64,000 bases of DNA from Psychromonas sp. B3M02 (GTDB lineage Bacteria > Pseudomonadota > Gammaproteobacteria > Enterobacterales > Psychromonadaceae), in NCBI RefSeq assembly GCF_003318165.1, contig NZ_QOCB01000110.1, forward strand, positions 1 to 64,000. The letters run 5' to 3'. Position numbers and translations under genes: made by a program. How positions within the stretch are numbered: position 1 is the stretch's first letter; each line of letters begins with the position of its first letter. The notes under the pieces are model-generated. The model saw only the letters and a list, made by a program, of their open reading frames with translations, searched no databases and was not told the DNA's origin. Shown in pieces: positions 1-13,042 of the stretch.

Positions 1-60
1 GCTTAATAAGTGTAGTAATAAAAGATCTTTAAAGATCTATATATAATACTAATACTATTC
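1..60. other. oriC: Probable left-edge fragment of oriC (DNA-unwinding element)
   Basis: The stretch just upstream of mnmG is very AT-rich and holds two AGATCT sites. Read from mnmG leftward (minus strand), positions 27-15 give GATCTTTTATTAC, which differs at two positions from the E. coli right 13-mer GATCTCTTATTAG and has the same orientation relative to mnmG. A second GATCT-led repeat overlaps it at 25-37. In E. coli and Vibrio the 13-mers are the mnmG-proximal part of oriC, with DnaA boxes beyond them, so those boxes should lie just outside the window to the left. Seen: repeats and GATC sites. Inferred: origin function. Confidence 0.6.
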
Positions 61-149
61 TTTTGCTATAAAATCAGCTTCTCGCTTTCCTTTATTTTTT
101 AAAAGGGTAAAATCCAGCTTTAATTTTATATAGCTGTATTTGGATTATT

Positions 150-2039
150 ATGATTTACCATGAACATTTTGACGTTATCGTAGTTGGCGGTGGCCATGCT
201 GGTACTGAAGCTGCTGCTGCACCTGCTCGAATGGGATTAAAAACCCTATTATTGACTCACAATATTGAGACGTTAGGTCAGATGTCATGTAACCCTGCCA
301 TTGGTGGTATTGGTAAAGGACATCTTGTAAAAGAGATTGATGCTTTAGGTGGTTTAATGGCTAACGCTATTGATCAGGGTGGTATTCAATTTAGAACGTT
401 GAACTCAAGTAAAGGTCCTGCTGTACGTGCAACACGAGCACAAGCAGATCGTTTATTATACAAAGCAGCTATACGAGAAAAACTAGAAAACCAAGAAAAT
501 TTGAAGATTTTCCAACAAGAAGTGGAAGATTTGATCATTGAAAATGATCGAGTGACTGGTGTCATTACCAAAATGGGTGTGCGCTTTTCTGCTAAAACAG
601 TGGTGTTAACTGTAGGTACATTCTTAAATGGTTTAATTCATATCGGAATGAAAAATTACAGTGGCGGTCGCGCTGGTGATCCAGCTTCTGTTACTTTATC
701 AGACCGTTTAAAAGAGATGCCTTTGAGAATGGGCCGTCTTAAAACGGGTACACCTGCACGTATTGATGCTCGTAGTATCGATTTTTCTGGTTTAGAAGTA
801 CAACATGGTGATAATCCAACACCTGTATTTTCTTTCTTAGGTAATCGAGAACAACATCCACGCCAAATTCCTTGTTATATCACTCATACCAATGAGAAAA
901 CTCACGATATCATTCGTGAAAACCTAGATAGAAGCCCTATGTATTCGGGTGTTATTGAAGGTGTAGGACCACGATACTGCCCTTCGATTGAAGATAAAAT
1001 CATGCGTTTTGCAGATAAAAATTCGCATCAAATTTTTGTTGAGCCAGAAGGTTTAACAACGCATGAAGTTTATCCAAATGGTATTTCTACTAGTTTACCT
1101 TTTGATGTTCAGCTTAAGTTTATCCAGTCGATGAAAGGTTTTGAAAATGCTTTTGTTACACGACCTGGTTATGCCATTGAGTATGATTACTTCGATCCTC
1201 GCGATCTTAAATCAACATTAGAAAGCAAATATATCGATGGTTTGTTCTTTGCTGGTCAAATCAATGGTACAACTGGTTATGAAGAAGCCGGTGCACAAGG
1301 TTTATTAGCTGGTATGAATGCTGGTTTACAAGTACAAGATAAAGAAGCATGGGCTCCGCGTCGTGACCAAGCATATATGGGTGTTTTAGTTGATGATCTA
1401 TCTACCTTAGGCACAAAAGAACCTTACCGTATGTTCACTAGCCGTGCTGAATACCGTTTATTGTTACGTGAAGATAATGCTGATACGCGTTTAACTGAAA
1501 AAGGCCGTGAATTAGGGCTGGTTGATGACGTTCGTTGGAAAGCATTCAGTGAAAAGCAAGAATCGGTAGAAAAAGAGTTACAACGTTTAAAAACTCATTG
1601 GGTAAACCCAGGTTCAACCAATGCAGAGCAGATTAACTCACTTTTGAAGACACCAATGCAACGTGAAAGTACGTTAGAAGCTATGATACGTCGTCCTGAA
1701 GTGGATTATGAAACATTAATGAAAGTAGAGGGTCTTGGTCCTGCTATCGAAGATCCAATCGCTGCTGAACAAGTTGAAATTAAGATCAAATATCAAGGTT
1801 ATATTGATCGCCAGTTAGATGAAATTGCTAAACTGAAGCGTCATGAAGATACGGTATTACCGCGCGATCTTGATTATTCAGAGATCAAAGGCTTATCGAA
1901 TGAAGTAACTACTAAGTTAAATGATATTAAACCTGAAAGTATCGGTCAGGCGTCACGAGTGTCAGGTATTACACCGGCTGCTATCTCAATACTCTTGATT
2001 CATTTGAAAAAGAGCGGCGTGCGTCGTAAGGCAGTTTAA
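150..2039 (+). CDS. mnmG: tRNA uridine-5-carboxymethylaminomethyl(34) synthesis enzyme MnmG (GidA)
   Basis: This FAD-dependent protein works with MnmE (28943-30310) to put the 5-carboxymethylaminomethyl group on the wobble uridine of certain tRNAs. The N-terminus has the FAD-binding glycine motif [12 protein letters not shown] (about residues 11-22), followed by the family signature around [14 protein letters not shown] and the conserved [17 protein letters not shown] segment in the second half. At 629 residues it matches the E. coli protein. It is the first gene beside the presumed origin and its stop overlaps the rsmG start by one base (TAATG), so the two are probably translationally coupled. 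An A-to-P change in the usual EAAAAAARMG stretch is a small oddity. Confidence 0.97.
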   Translation: MIYHEHFDVIVVGGGHAGTEAAAAPARMGLKTLLLTHNIETLGQMSCNPAIGGIGKGHLVKEIDALGGLMANAIDQGGIQFRTLNSSKGPAVRATRAQADRLLYKAAIREKLENQENLKIFQQEVEDLIIENDRVTGVITKMGVRFSAKTVVLTVGTFLNGLIHIGMKNYSGGRAGDPASVTLSDRLKEMPLRMGRLKTGTPARIDARSIDFSGLEVQHGDNPTPVFSFLGNREQHPRQIPCYITHTNEKTHDIIRENLDRSPMYSGVIEGVGPRYCPSIEDKIMRFADKNSHQIFVEPEGLTTHEVYPNGISTSLPFDVQLKFIQSMKGFENAFVTRPGYAIEYDYFDPRDLKSTLESKYIDGLFFAGQINGTTGYEEAGAQGLLAGMNAGLQVQDKEAWAPRRDQAYMGVLVDDLSTLGTKEPYRMFTSRAEYRLLLREDNADTRLTEKGRELGLVDDVRWKAFSEKQESVEKELQRLKTHWVNPGSTNAEQINSLLKTPMQRESTLEAMIRRPEVDYETLMKVEGLGPAIEDPIAAEQVEIKIKYQGYIDRQLDEIAKLKRHEDTVLPRDLDYSEIKGLSNEVTTKLNDIKPESIGQASRVSGITPAAISILLIHLKKSGVRRKAV

Positions 2040-2665
2040 TGAGTTTACGTTCTGAATTAGATGCTTTATTAGCACAAACAAGTTTAAACATCACTGAGCA
2101 ACAAACAATACAATTAGTTGAACTCGTTGAGTTATTGACCAAGTGGAATAAGGCTTATAATCTAACGTCTGTACGTGATCCCTCACAAATGTTGGTGAAA
2201 CATATTATGGATAGCATTGTCGTATCTCCGCATTTATCGGGTAATAGTTTTATTGATGTTGGAACTGGCCCAGGTTTACCGGGTCTACCTTTGGCTATTT
2301 TAAATCCAGATAAACAGTTTGTGTTGTTAGATAGTTTAGGAAAAAGATTGCGTTTTATAAGACAAGCGATATTAAGCTTAGGTCTTAAAAATGTTGAGAT
2401 AGTGCAAAGTCGAGTTGAAGAGTTTCAACCTGAGCAAGGGTTTGACTGTGTGTTAAGTCGTGCTTTTGCATCATTAGAAGATATGTTGTCTTGGTGCCAT
2501 CATTTACCCAATGAAAATGGGCATTTTTTAGCGCTAAAAGGACAATACCCTGAATCTGAGATCACTCATTTAGATTCTAAATTTGAATTTATAGAGTCAG
2601 TTACCTTACAAGTCCCACAATTAGATGGTGAACGCTGTTTAGTGAAAGTTAAGCGTGTATCGTAG
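2039..2665 (+). CDS. rsmG: 16S rRNA (guanine-527-N7)-methyltransferase RsmG (GidB)
   Basis: RsmG methylates G527 of 16S rRNA using S-adenosylmethionine. The SAM-binding motif [17 protein letters not shown] is at about residues 66-82, followed by [13 protein letters not shown], which is typical of the family, and [12 protein letters not shown]. The length of 208 residues is normal. The ATG overlaps the mnmG stop by one base, the standard mnmG-rsmG operon arrangement. parA follows after 27 bases. Confidence 0.96.
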   Translation: MSLRSELDALLAQTSLNITEQQTIQLVELVELLTKWNKAYNLTSVRDPSQMLVKHIMDSIVVSPHLSGNSFIDVGTGPGLPGLPLAILNPDKQFVLLDSLGKRLRFIRQAILSLGLKNVEIVQSRVEEFQPEQGFDCVLSRAFASLEDMLSWCHHLPNENGHFLALKGQYPESEITHLDSKFEFIESVTLQVPQLDGERCLVKVKRVS

Positions 2666-2692
2666 TGACTATAATTTTTTAGGTAGGTATTT

Positions 2693-3499
2693 GTGGGTAA
2701 AATAATTGCAATTGCAAATCAAAAAGGTGGCGTAGGTAAAACAACTACGTGCGTCAATTTAGCTGCCTCAATGGCGGCGACTAAACGTAAAGTATTGATT
2801 ATCGACCTAGACCCGCAAGGTAATGCAACCATGGGTAGTGGTATCGATAAATATGAAGTTGCCCATACTGCTTATGATCTATTGATCGACGAACTGCCTT
2901 TAGCTGATGTAGTTGAAACTGAAACCAGTGGTGGTTTTCACTTGGTAGCTGCAAATAGTGATGTAACGGCAGCTGAAGTTAAGTTAATGACTTTTTTCGC
3001 CCGTGAAACTCGTTTAAGAACCGCTTTAGAAGGTGCTAGAGACGTTTATGATTATATTTTCATAGACTGCCCTCCTTCGTTGAATATGTTAACAGTGAAT
3101 GCGATGACTGCCGCTGATTCAGTGTTAGTACCTATGCAATGTGAATACTACGCTTTAGAAGGTTTAACGGCGCTGATTGATACGATCAGTAAATTAACCG
3201 CCGTGGTTAATGCGGATCTTAAAGTAGAAGGGATCTTACGTACCATGTACGATCCTCGTAATCGCTTATCAAGTGATGTATCAGATCAGCTTAAGAAACA
3301 TTTTGGCGATAAAGTTTACAGAACAATCATCCCTCGTAATATTCGTCTTGCTGAAGCACCAAGTTTTAGTAAACCAGTGATGTTTTATGATAAAAGTTCA
3401 ACTGGAGCAAGAGCTTACCTATCTTTAGCAGGTGAAATATTAAGACGAGAAGAGCAATCTATTAGTACAGATCAGGAAGTCATTGAAGATGCTAAGTAA
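2693..3499 (+). CDS. parA: Chromosome-partition ATPase ParA (Soj)
   Basis: ParA is a deviant-Walker ATPase that binds DNA nonspecifically and drives segregation of ParB-parS complexes. The N-terminus shows the deviant Walker [13 protein letters not shown] (about residues 7-18), then [11 protein letters not shown] and the Walker B region [17 protein letters not shown]. At 268 residues it is a chromosomal ParA. The start is GTG at 2693 with an AGGTAGG ribosome-binding site about 7 bases upstream. parB begins inside the last codons, so the two are co-translated. Four matches to the parS consensus occur further into the window. Confidence 0.96.
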   Translation: MGKIIAIANQKGGVGKTTTCVNLAASMAATKRKVLIIDLDPQGNATMGSGIDKYEVAHTAYDLLIDELPLADVVETETSGGFHLVAANSDVTAAEVKLMTFFARETRLRTALEGARDVYDYIFIDCPPSLNMLTVNAMTAADSVLVPMQCEYYALEGLTALIDTISKLTAVVNADLKVEGILRTMYDPRNRLSSDVSDQLKKHFGDKVYRTIIPRNIRLAEAPSFSKPVMFYDKSSTGARAYLSLAGEILRREEQSISTDQEVIEDAK

Positions 3500-4397
3500 A
3501 AAAAGAGGCTTAGGTAAAGGATTAGATTCTTTGTTAAGTAGCAGTACTGTTACACGTAATAAACAAGTGTCACATGATATCCATGCCCAAAAAACACAAC
3601 AACTGGTAAGTGATGAACAAGGTGCGTTACAGGATCTTAATATCAATCAGTTACAAGTGGGCAAATACCAGCCTCGTCGTGATATGGCATCAGATGCATT
3701 ACAAGAACTTGCTAATTCGATTCATGCGCAAGGGATTATTCAACCTTTAGTAGTTCGTGAGACCGGTCATCAAAAATATGAGATTATTGCCGGTGAGAGA
3801 CGTTGGCGTGCAGCTAAAATTGTTGGCTTAACTTCAATCCCTTGTTTAATAAAAAACGTTGAAGATGATGCGGCTATTGCGATTGCATTAATTGAAAATA
3901 TTCAACGTGAAAACCTAAATGCCATGGAAGAAGCGATTGCTTTAAAGCGAATCGTTGATGAGTTTGAGCTGACCCATCAAGAAGTGGCGAAAGCGGTAGG
4001 TAAGTCTCGTACAGCAGTGAGTAACTTATTGCGCTTAAATCATCTTAATTCAGATGTACAGGTACTGTTAGAGCATGGTGACCTAGAAATGGGGCATGCC
4101 AGAGCATTATTAGCCTGTGAAGGTGAACTACAATCTGAGTTAGCCAGTATTGTTGTGAGCAAAGCATTAAGCGTTCGTGATACTGAAAAATTAGTGAAAC
4201 AAGCGCACAAGCCAGAAAAACAGAAAATATCTCCTCCAGTTTGTTCTAAAACTGAGTCATTAGTTACAACTTTAGAAAATAAATTTGGTCTCAAAGCTAC
4301 GGCTAAAAATAGTCAAAATGGACGTGGCAAGTTGGTTATAGATTACACTTCTATTACAGACTTAGATGCATTGATCACATTAATTGAAAAAAGTTAA
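3489..4397 (+). CDS. parB: Chromosome-partition protein ParB (Spo0J)
   Basis: ParB is the CTPase and DNA-binding protein that loads at parS. The N-terminus [13 protein letters not shown] is the usual ParA-contacting region. Next come the ParB/Srx core with [19 protein letters not shown] (CTP-binding arginine patch) and [14 protein letters not shown], then a helix-turn-helix ([21 protein letters not shown]) and a C-terminal dimerisation domain. I chose the ATG at 3489 (302 residues) over a TTG two codons upstream because the protein then starts [12 protein letters not shown] like its homologues. It overlaps parA by 11 bases. Confidence 0.95.
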   Translation: MLSKKRGLGKGLDSLLSSSTVTRNKQVSHDIHAQKTQQLVSDEQGALQDLNINQLQVGKYQPRRDMASDALQELANSIHAQGIIQPLVVRETGHQKYEIIAGERRWRAAKIVGLTSIPCLIKNVEDDAAIAIALIENIQRENLNAMEEAIALKRIVDEFELTHQEVAKAVGKSRTAVSNLLRLNHLNSDVQVLLEHGDLEMGHARALLACEGELQSELASIVVSKALSVRDTEKLVKQAHKPEKQKISPPVCSKTESLVTTLENKFGLKATAKNSQNGRGKLVIDYTSITDLDALITLIEKS

Positions 4398-4503
4398 TCG
4401 ATCTTAGCAACTATTAATCTGAATCAAACCCCGATTAAGCGTTTTATTACTAATATATGCCACTAAACTAGCAGACCTGTTGTCTTCTTCTTTAATGGTT
4501 ATA

Positions 4504-4531
4504 TTGCATTGAATAGCTTTGTCGGTATAAT
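4504..4531 (+). promoter_or_regulatory. Candidate sigma-70 promoter of the atp operon
   Basis: TTGCAT (4504-4509) and a perfect TATAAT (4526-4531) are separated by 16 bases, in the 219-base gap between parB and atpI. This is the only longer gap ahead of the ATP synthase genes, so an operon promoter is expected here. Assigned by eye only. Confidence 0.45.
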
Positions 4532-4616
4532 TTACGCAGGTTTTAGCTTGTAGGAAAAGTCTGGTCGAATAAACCATTTTTCTATACTTCAAGTTAGCTA
4601 GTAAAGGGAAATCAAA

Positions 4617-5811
<1,195 letters not shown>

Positions 5812-5850
5812 TTAATTTGGGTATAACATTAATATTTACTTTTTAAGTAA

Positions 5851-6156
<306 letters not shown>

Positions 6157-6195
6157 TAACGGATCCTAATTAACTTAATTAACTAAGGAGCTGTT

Positions 6196-6666
6196 ATGAA
6201 TATAAATGCAACCCTAATTGGCCAAGCAATCGCATTTGCGATATTTGTTTGGTTCTGCATGAAGTACGTGTGGCCACCACTTTTAGATGCGATTGAAGCG
6301 CGTCAAAAGAAAATTGCGGATGGTTTAACTCAAGCTGAGCGTGCAGGAAAAGATCTAGAACTTGCGCAAGCTAAAGCAGCTGAAAAGCTGAAAGAAGCTA
6401 AAGCACAAGCGGCAGAAATAATTGATCAAGCTAATAAGCGTCGTACACAAATTGTTGAAGAAGCTAAAAATGAAGGTGAAGCTGAGCGCAGTAAAATTAT
6501 TGCTCAAGGTGAAGCAGAAGTGGAAGCTGAACGTAACCGTGCTCGTGAAGAGTTACGTCAACAAGTTGCTACGTTAGCGATAGCTGGTGCTGAGAAAATC
6601 ATTAAGCGTTCTATCGATAAAGAAGCAAACAGCGACATTATTGATAAATTAGTTGCTGAACTATAA
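6196..6666 (+). CDS. atpF: ATP synthase Fo subunit b
   Basis: Subunit b forms the peripheral stalk dimer linking Fo to F1. It has one N-terminal membrane helix (about residues 5-25) followed by a long charged coiled coil rich in A, E, K and Q. The 156 residues match the E. coli protein. atpH follows after 11 bases. Confidence 0.97.
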   Translation: MNINATLIGQAIAFAIFVWFCMKYVWPPLLDAIEARQKKIADGLTQAERAGKDLELAQAKAAEKLKEAKAQAAEIIDQANKRRTQIVEEAKNEGEAERSKIIAQGEAEVEAERNRAREELRQQVATLAIAGAEKIIKRSIDKEANSDIIDKLVAEL

Positions 6667-6677
6667 GGAGCTCGCTT

Positions 6678-7211
6678 ATGTCTGAATTGACTACTGTAGC
6701 TCGTCCTTATGCAAGAGCCGCTTTTGAATTTGCTGTGAGTAATAACAACATTGAAGCCTGGTCTGCAATGCTGTTCTTTGCCTCTGAAGTTGCACAAGAT
6801 GCAACAATGGCAAATGTATTAACACGCGATAAAGCACCACAAGAGTTAGCTGAACTGTTTATTAATGTTTGTGGCGACCAACTCGATGAGAATGGTCAAA
6901 ACTTGATTAAAGTATTAGCTGAAAATGGACGTTTGAGTGTTTTGCCTCGCGTTGCACAACTTTTTGCTGATTTAGAAACTGAGTATAAAAAAGAGGTCGA
7001 CGCTGATGTCGTTTCTGCTTATGCCCTTTCTAAAGAACAACAAAAAGAATTAAGTGTTTCGCTAGAAAAACGTCTCGCACGAAAAGTAAACCTAAATTGT
7101 AGTATTGATAAGTCATTAATTGCCGGAATGGTAGTTACTGCTGGAGACTTAGTGATTGATAGCACAGCTAGCGGTCAACTAACTCGTTTATCACATACTT
7201 TACAATCTTAA
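6678..7211 (+). CDS. atpH: ATP synthase F1 subunit delta
   Basis: Delta caps the F1 head and binds the b stalk. The N-terminus TTVARPYARAAFEFA is the family hallmark, and the C-terminal part has the conserved block IDKSLIAGMVVTAGDLVIDSTASGQL (read in parts). The length of 177 residues equals the E. coli protein. It lies 12 bases ahead of atpA. Confidence 0.96.
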   Translation: MSELTTVARPYARAAFEFAVSNNNIEAWSAMLFFASEVAQDATMANVLTRDKAPQELAELFINVCGDQLDENGQNLIKVLAENGRLSVLPRVAQLFADLETEYKKEVDADVVSAYALSKEQQKELSVSLEKRLARKVNLNCSIDKSLIAGMVVTAGDLVIDSTASGQLTRLSHTLQS

Positions 7212-7223
7212 TGGGAAGTTAGC

Positions 7224-8765
7224 ATGCAACTGAATTCCACTGAAATTAGCGATCTTATCAAGCAACGAATTGGACAATTCGAAGCGGTAAGCGAAGCGCG
7301 AAATGAAGGTACAATCGTTTCTGTAAGCGATGGTATTATTCGCATCAACGGCCTTGCTGAGTGTATGCAAGGTGAGATGATCGAACTACCAAATGGTAGC
7401 TTTGCTATGGCACTTAACCTTGAGCGTGACTCGGTAGGTGCGGTAGTAATGGGACCTTACCGTGACCTTAAAGAAGGTGAAAAGGTAAAATCAACTGGTC
7501 GTATTCTTGAAGTACCAGTAGGTAAAGGTCTTCTTGGTCGTGTTGTAAACACAATGGGTGAGCCAATTGATGGAAAAGGACCAATCGAAAACGATGGTTA
7601 CTCTCCAATCGAAGTAATTGCACCAGGTGTAATCGATCGTAAATCAGTTGATCAACCAGTTCAAACGGGCTGGAAATCAATCGATTCAATGATTCCAATC
7701 GGTCGTGGTCAACGTGAGCTTATCATCGGTGACCGTCAAGTAGGTAAAACTGCTATTGCAATCGATGCAATCATTAACCAAAAATCAACAGGTTTATACT
7801 CAATCTATGTAGCGATTGGCCAAAAAGCGTCAACTATTGCTAACGTAGTACGTAAACTTGAAGAGCACGGCGCATTAGAAAACACTATCGTTGTTGTTGC
7901 ATCTGCTTCTGAAGCTGCTGCACTACAATACCTAGCACCATATGCTGGTTGTTCAATGGGTGAATACTTCCGTGACCGCGGTGAAGATGCACTGATTGTA
8001 TATGATGATCTTTCTAAGCAAGCTGTTGCTTACCGTCAAATTTCACTACTGCTTAAACGTCCACCTGGTCGTGAAGCATACCCTGGTGACGTTTTCTACC
8101 TTCACTCACGTCTACTTGAGCGTGCTTCTCGTGTAAGCGAGCACTACGTTGAAACATTTACTAAAGGCGCAGTGAAAGGTAAAACTGGTTCATTAACAGC
8201 ATTACCAATCATCGAAACGCAAGCGGGCGATGTATCTGCATTCGTACCGACTAACGTAATTTCTATTACCGATGGTCAGATCTTCTTAACAACTGAACTA
8301 TTTAATAATGGTGTTCGTCCAGCTGTTGATCCAGGTATCTCTGTATCGCGTGTTGGTGGTTCTGCTCAGTGTAAAGTCATTAAGAAACTTTCTGGTGGTA
8401 TCCGTACTGCACTAGCGCAATACCGTGAATTAGCGGCGTTTGCTCAGTTCGCATCTGATCTAGATGAAGCAACTCGTAAACAGCTTGACCATGGTAAAAA
8501 AGTAACTGAGTTAATGAAGCAGAAACAATATGCTCCAATGTCAGTTGTTGAACAAGCGTTGTCATTATTTGCTGCAGAGAAAGGCTTCTTAAATGATGTC
8601 GATGTTGAAAAAGTATTAGACTTTGAAGCATCTTTAATCTCTTACGCTAAAAATGAGCATGCTGAGTTCTATGCTCAAATTAATGAAACTGGCGCTTACA
8701 GCAAAGAAATCGAAGGACAATTCAAGGCTATCTTGGAATCTTTCGTTGCGACGCAAACCTGGTAA
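7224..8765 (+). CDS. atpA: ATP synthase F1 subunit alpha
   Basis: Alpha is the non-catalytic nucleotide-binding subunit of F1. The P-loop [11 protein letters not shown] is at about residues 169-179, with [14 protein letters not shown] and [20 protein letters not shown] further on. At 513 residues it is the same length as E. coli AtpA. Base composition matches its neighbours, and it sits in the normal operon position. Confidence 0.98.
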   Translation: MQLNSTEISDLIKQRIGQFEAVSEARNEGTIVSVSDGIIRINGLAECMQGEMIELPNGSFAMALNLERDSVGAVVMGPYRDLKEGEKVKSTGRILEVPVGKGLLGRVVNTMGEPIDGKGPIENDGYSPIEVIAPGVIDRKSVDQPVQTGWKSIDSMIPIGRGQRELIIGDRQVGKTAIAIDAIINQKSTGLYSIYVAIGQKASTIANVVRKLEEHGALENTIVVVASASEAAALQYLAPYAGCSMGEYFRDRGEDALIVYDDLSKQAVAYRQISLLLKRPPGREAYPGDVFYLHSRLLERASRVSEHYVETFTKGAVKGKTGSLTALPIIETQAGDVSAFVPTNVISITDGQIFLTTELFNNGVRPAVDPGISVSRVGGSAQCKVIKKLSGGIRTALAQYRELAAFAQFASDLDEATRKQLDHGKKVTELMKQKQYAPMSVVEQALSLFAAEKGFLNDVDVEKVLDFEASLISYAKNEHAEFYAQINETGAYSKEIEGQFKAILESFVATQTW

Positions 8766-8813
8766 TTAATTAACAACAATAGTTGTTAATTAAGCATTAA
8801 TTAGGAGTAAGAA

Positions 8814-9680
8814 ATGGCCGGCGATAAAGAAATTAGAAATAAGATCGCGAGTGTTAAAAACACTCAAAAGATCACTGGTGCGATGGAAATGGTAGCTGCA
8901 TCTAAGATGCGTCGTGCGCAACAGCGCATGGAAAGCAGTCTTTCTTATGCATCTACTATGCGCAAAGTGATCGGTCATATCGCACTAGGTAACTTGGAAT
9001 ACCACCACCCTTATCTTCAAGAACGTGAAGTTAAGCGTGTTGGTTACATTGTCATTTCAAGTGATCGTGGTTTATGTGGTGGTTTAAACATTAATTTGTT
9101 TAAACCGGTTATCCAAGAAATGAAAAAACACAGCGAAGCTGGTGTTGAAGTTGATTTAGCCGTTATCGGTTCTAAAGCAGCTAGTTTCTTTGGTGGCTTA
9201 GGCGCTAATATTGTTGCACAAGCAACAAGCTTAGGTGATGCACCAACCGTTGATGATTTAATCGGTTCGGTAAAAATCATGTTAGACGCTTATGATGCAG
9301 GAAAACTTGATCGCTTGTACATAGTGAACAATAAATTCGTTAGTACCATGGTACAAGAACCTACTGTCAGTCAATTATTACCTCTGCCAAAAGCAGAAAA
9401 CGATGATGAAGTAGCTACCCATCACTGGGATTACATTTACGAAGGTGACGCTAAAGATATTTTAGACTCATTATTAGTTCGTTATGTTGAATCTCAAGTG
9501 TATCAAGCGGTAGTAGAAAACTTAGCGTGTGAACAAGTTTCACGTATGGTTGCAATGAAAGCTGCAACAGATAACGCAAGTGACTTGATTGATGATTTAC
9601 AACTTGTTGCCAATAAAGCACGTCAAGCTGCAATTACTCAGGAGCTTTCTGAGATTTGTGGTGGTGCGGCTGCGGTATAA
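8814..9680 (+). CDS. atpG: ATP synthase F1 subunit gamma
   Basis: Gamma is the central rotor shaft. The N-terminus [29 protein letters not shown] and the C-terminal [15 protein letters not shown] segment are family signatures that form the coiled coil inserted in the alpha3beta3 head. The length of 288 residues is normal. The gap to atpA is 48 bases and contains a short AT-rich inverted repeat (TTAATTAACAACAATAG.. / ..TTGTTAATTAA). Confidence 0.97.
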   Translation: MAGDKEIRNKIASVKNTQKITGAMEMVAASKMRRAQQRMESSLSYASTMRKVIGHIALGNLEYHHPYLQEREVKRVGYIVISSDRGLCGGLNINLFKPVIQEMKKHSEAGVEVDLAVIGSKAASFFGGLGANIVAQATSLGDAPTVDDLIGSVKIMLDAYDAGKLDRLYIVNNKFVSTMVQEPTVSQLLPLPKAENDDEVATHHWDYIYEGDAKDILDSLLVRYVESQVYQAVVENLACEQVSRMVAMKAATDNASDLIDDLQLVANKARQAAITQELSEICGGAAAV

Positions 9681-9686
9681 TTTTAA

Positions 9687-11108
<1,422 letters not shown>

Positions 11109-11123
11109 TAGCTGGAGGTAACT

Positions 11124-11543
11124 ATGGCTAAGGCAATGACCACACATTTAGATGTTGTAAGTGCAGAAAAATCACTGTTTACAGGATTAGTTTCGCATTT
11201 ATCAGTATCAGGTCAAGAAGGTGAACTAGGCATTATGCATGGTCACACACCATTATTGACGCCAATTAAACCAGGAATGGTTCAATTAGTGAAACAAGAT
11301 GGTGGCGAAGAAGTCATTTATATCTCAGGTGGTTTTCTTGAAGTACAGCCAGGTGGCGTTACTGTTTTAGCTGATACTGCAATTCGTGGTCAAGATCTTG
11401 ACCAAGCGAAAGCAGAAGAAGCTAAGCGTGCTGCTGAAGCGCAAATGTCTAGTCCTAATAAGGATATTGATTTTGCATTAGTAACGGCTCAACTTGCGCA
11501 AGCGGTTGCTCAGTTACGTGCTATTAAGTTAACACGTAAATAG
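11124..11543 (+). CDS. atpC: ATP synthase F1 subunit epsilon
   Basis: Epsilon sits at the foot of the rotor and inhibits ATP hydrolysis through its C-terminal helices. The N-terminal beta domain shows [32 protein letters not shown] and the usual [11 protein letters not shown]. The helical tail carries the alanine-rich stretch. It has 139 residues and is the last gene of the operon, followed directly by a terminator. Confidence 0.97.
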   Translation: MAKAMTTHLDVVSAEKSLFTGLVSHLSVSGQEGELGIMHGHTPLLTPIKPGMVQLVKQDGGEEVIYISGGFLEVQPGGVTVLADTAIRGQDLDQAKAEEAKRAAEAQMSSPNKDIDFALVTAQLAQAVAQLRAIKLTRK

Positions 11544-11560
11544 ATATTTACACTTTCATT

Positions 11561-11590
11561 AAAAAGGCGGCCTATAGGTCGCCTTTTTTT
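11561..11590 (+). terminator. Rho-independent terminator of the atp operon
   Basis: An AAAAAGGCG...CGCCTTTTTTT hairpin, with an inner CCTATAGG palindrome, starts 18 bases after the atpC stop and ends in a T-run. Confidence 0.9.
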
Positions 11591-11604
11591 GGCTATTTTT
11601 TGGG

Positions 11605-11710
11605 TTATACCAACTACATCAAATAATGTTATTTAAATTTCTCTCAGGGAAAATGACTTAGTTTAAGGCGTAATTTAAGCTTTGAAGTAGTCGAAAGTTG
11701 ATTGGTATTA
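11605..11710. repeat. Possible short inverted-repeat element (MITE-like relic)
   Basis: A segment of about 106 bases without coding capacity is bounded by TTATACCAAC (11605-11614) and TTGGTATTA (11702-11710), which are imperfect inverted repeats. A related pair, TAATACCAAT / ATTGGCATTA, occurs at 46862-46896. Terminal TATACCAA-type repeats suggest a dispersed non-coding element, but only genome-wide copy number can show that. The bases from 11711 to the lipoprotein gene hold nothing else I can name. Confidence 0.3.
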
Positions 11711-11839
11711 AGAGACTAAGAGTCGTTGATTAACTGGCTTGTTAATAGTGGTCAGGTTTAATGGGGGAGTTGAAGTTTAAAGCAGTCGAAGCGCACTCAA
11801 AGAGCCACGCTTCTTTTAATATCGGGGAGATATCAAATA

Positions 11840-11998
11840 TTATTCACCACATGCGCCAATAGCAGCAGGAATAGATAGTTGTGGAACTAGTAAGTAGTCC
11901 ATTGAACAGTCTTTAGCACTGTTGTAAGTAGTACCAGTACAACCAGCAAGAAGAACAACGGCAACAGCAGCAACTGCGAATTTAGCGATAGATTTCAT
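11840..11998 (-). CDS. Small YhfL-like (DUF4223) lipoprotein
   Basis: A 52-residue frame reads MKSIAKFAVAAVAVVLLAGC and continues to an acidic C-terminus. It has a lysine-bearing start, a hydrophobic core and a lipobox LLAGC with the lipidated cysteine at residue 20. The mature part KDCSMDYLLVPQLSIPAAIG resembles what I recall of E. coli YhfL (KNCSYDYLLHPAISISKIIG), including paired cysteines. The ribosome-binding site is AAGGACTC upstream of the ATG. It is convergent with atpC and its function is unknown. Confidence 0.75.
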   Translation of the reverse strand: MKSIAKFAVAAVAVVLLAGCTGTTYNSAKDCSMDYLLVPQLSIPAAIGACGE

Positions 11999-12105
11999 AA
12001 TGAGTCCTTATATTATATATGTATATTAACAATCAATGTATTGTCAACTGGACGCAAGATATCACAAAAAAAATTCCGATCAAATAATTAATTTATTTTT
12101 ATTAC

Positions 12106-12801
12106 TCATTTAATTGATTGTAATTTTTGTTTTTTCTGCCAATCGCTTAATTCTATTTTTCCCTTTTCAGATAAGCTATATAAACCTCGCTGTACTTTAT
12201 CAAACCAGCCATAATGATTGTTATAGAGAAACTGTGTCGCTTGTGGTTCATCAATGGCTTTATTGATTGAAGAGCCTGAATTTGGTGAGGATATTGATAG
12301 GTATTCTGCGATTCGAATTGCACGTTGTCTATATGCTGTTAATCCTGCATTACTATTCGTTGAACCACCCTTTTGAGTGTCGCCCTGGCGTGAATGGAAC
12401 TCTTTTAACAGGGCTTTTTGTTTGCGTGTATTCTTTTTTGGCGTGTAATATTTAGGGTCATTGATGACCTCTACATACTGTTGTGATTTTTGTATATCAA
12501 CCACAATTAAACCTAATCCTAGTCGTGCAATCAGTTTTTTAACCTGTTTTTGTTTCTTTTTAAAAATAGTCGCTTGTTTAGGGATCGCTATATACACATT
12601 ATCAGCTAAGGTAAAGCGCTCTACTGCTTGTAATAACAGTGTGATATTCAATGTTAGTTTTAACTCTATTATTAATAATTGATCATCTTGAATGGCAACA
12701 ATATCGCAATCTTTGATCTCCCCTTTCACCTGATAACCTAAATTTGTTAAATAGTGTTTAATCGGTAAATAAAGATCGGATTCTTGAAGTTTAGTGGGCA
12801 T
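12106..12801 (-). CDS. DUF2161-type protein with PD-(D/E)XK nuclease-like fold
   Basis: The N-terminal third shows the pattern of this family: SDLYLPIKHYLTNLGYQVKGEI, CDIVAIQDDQ, then IIELKL (about residues 44-49). That gives the E...D...ExK arrangement expected of a PD-(D/E)XK phosphodiesterase. The C-terminal part (about residues 165-231) looks like a small winged-helix-like domain (GWFDKVQRGLYSLSEKGKIEL). The middle is basic and polar (KKNTRKQKALLKEF). The substrate is unknown. It stands alone between the small lipoprotein and glyQ, opposite to both large operons, which suggests an accessory gene. The family call is from memory of the motif pattern. Confidence 0.7.
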   Translation of the reverse strand: MPTKLQESDLYLPIKHYLTNLGYQVKGEIKDCDIVAIQDDQLLIIELKLTLNITLLLQAVERFTLADNVYIAIPKQATIFKKKQKQVKKLIARLGLGLIVVDIQKSQQYVEVINDPKYYTPKKNTRKQKALLKEFHSRQGDTQKGGSTNSNAGLTAYRQRAIRIAEYLSISSPNSGSSINKAIDEPQATQFLYNNHYGWFDKVQRGLYSLSEKGKIELSDWQKKQKLQSIK

Positions 12802-12976
12802 GTTTATCGGCCAATTGGCTAAGATTGATGAGTTTAATAGTAAAAATATAACATAATAATTTATTGTTTTTGGCCTATTAGCATGTAAATGTTTAGTACA
12901 TCTCTCTTGGATATTTTATGACCTGGATTATTTTCTATATTGACTTACCAAGTTAAGCGATGTAATTGATTGTCAT

Positions 12977-12985
12977 TGGTATAAT
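12977..12985 (+). promoter_or_regulatory. Extended -10 promoter candidate for glyQS
   Basis: TGGTATAAT is a TGn-extended -10 box 58 bases upstream of the glyQ ATG, with no good -35 at the usual distance. It is the best promoter-like motif in the 241-base gap between the DUF2161 gene and glyQ. Confidence 0.4.
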
Positions 12986-13042
12986 TGTCGCCAAATGGGT
13001 ATAATAAATTTTATTTTTTCTAATTAACTCGAAGCCTAAATC

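Noticed and set aside
4404-4592. A 62-residue minus-strand frame in the parB-atpI gap
   Set aside because: The gap holds a good plus-strand promoter for atp; the frame has no family resemblance or convincing start.
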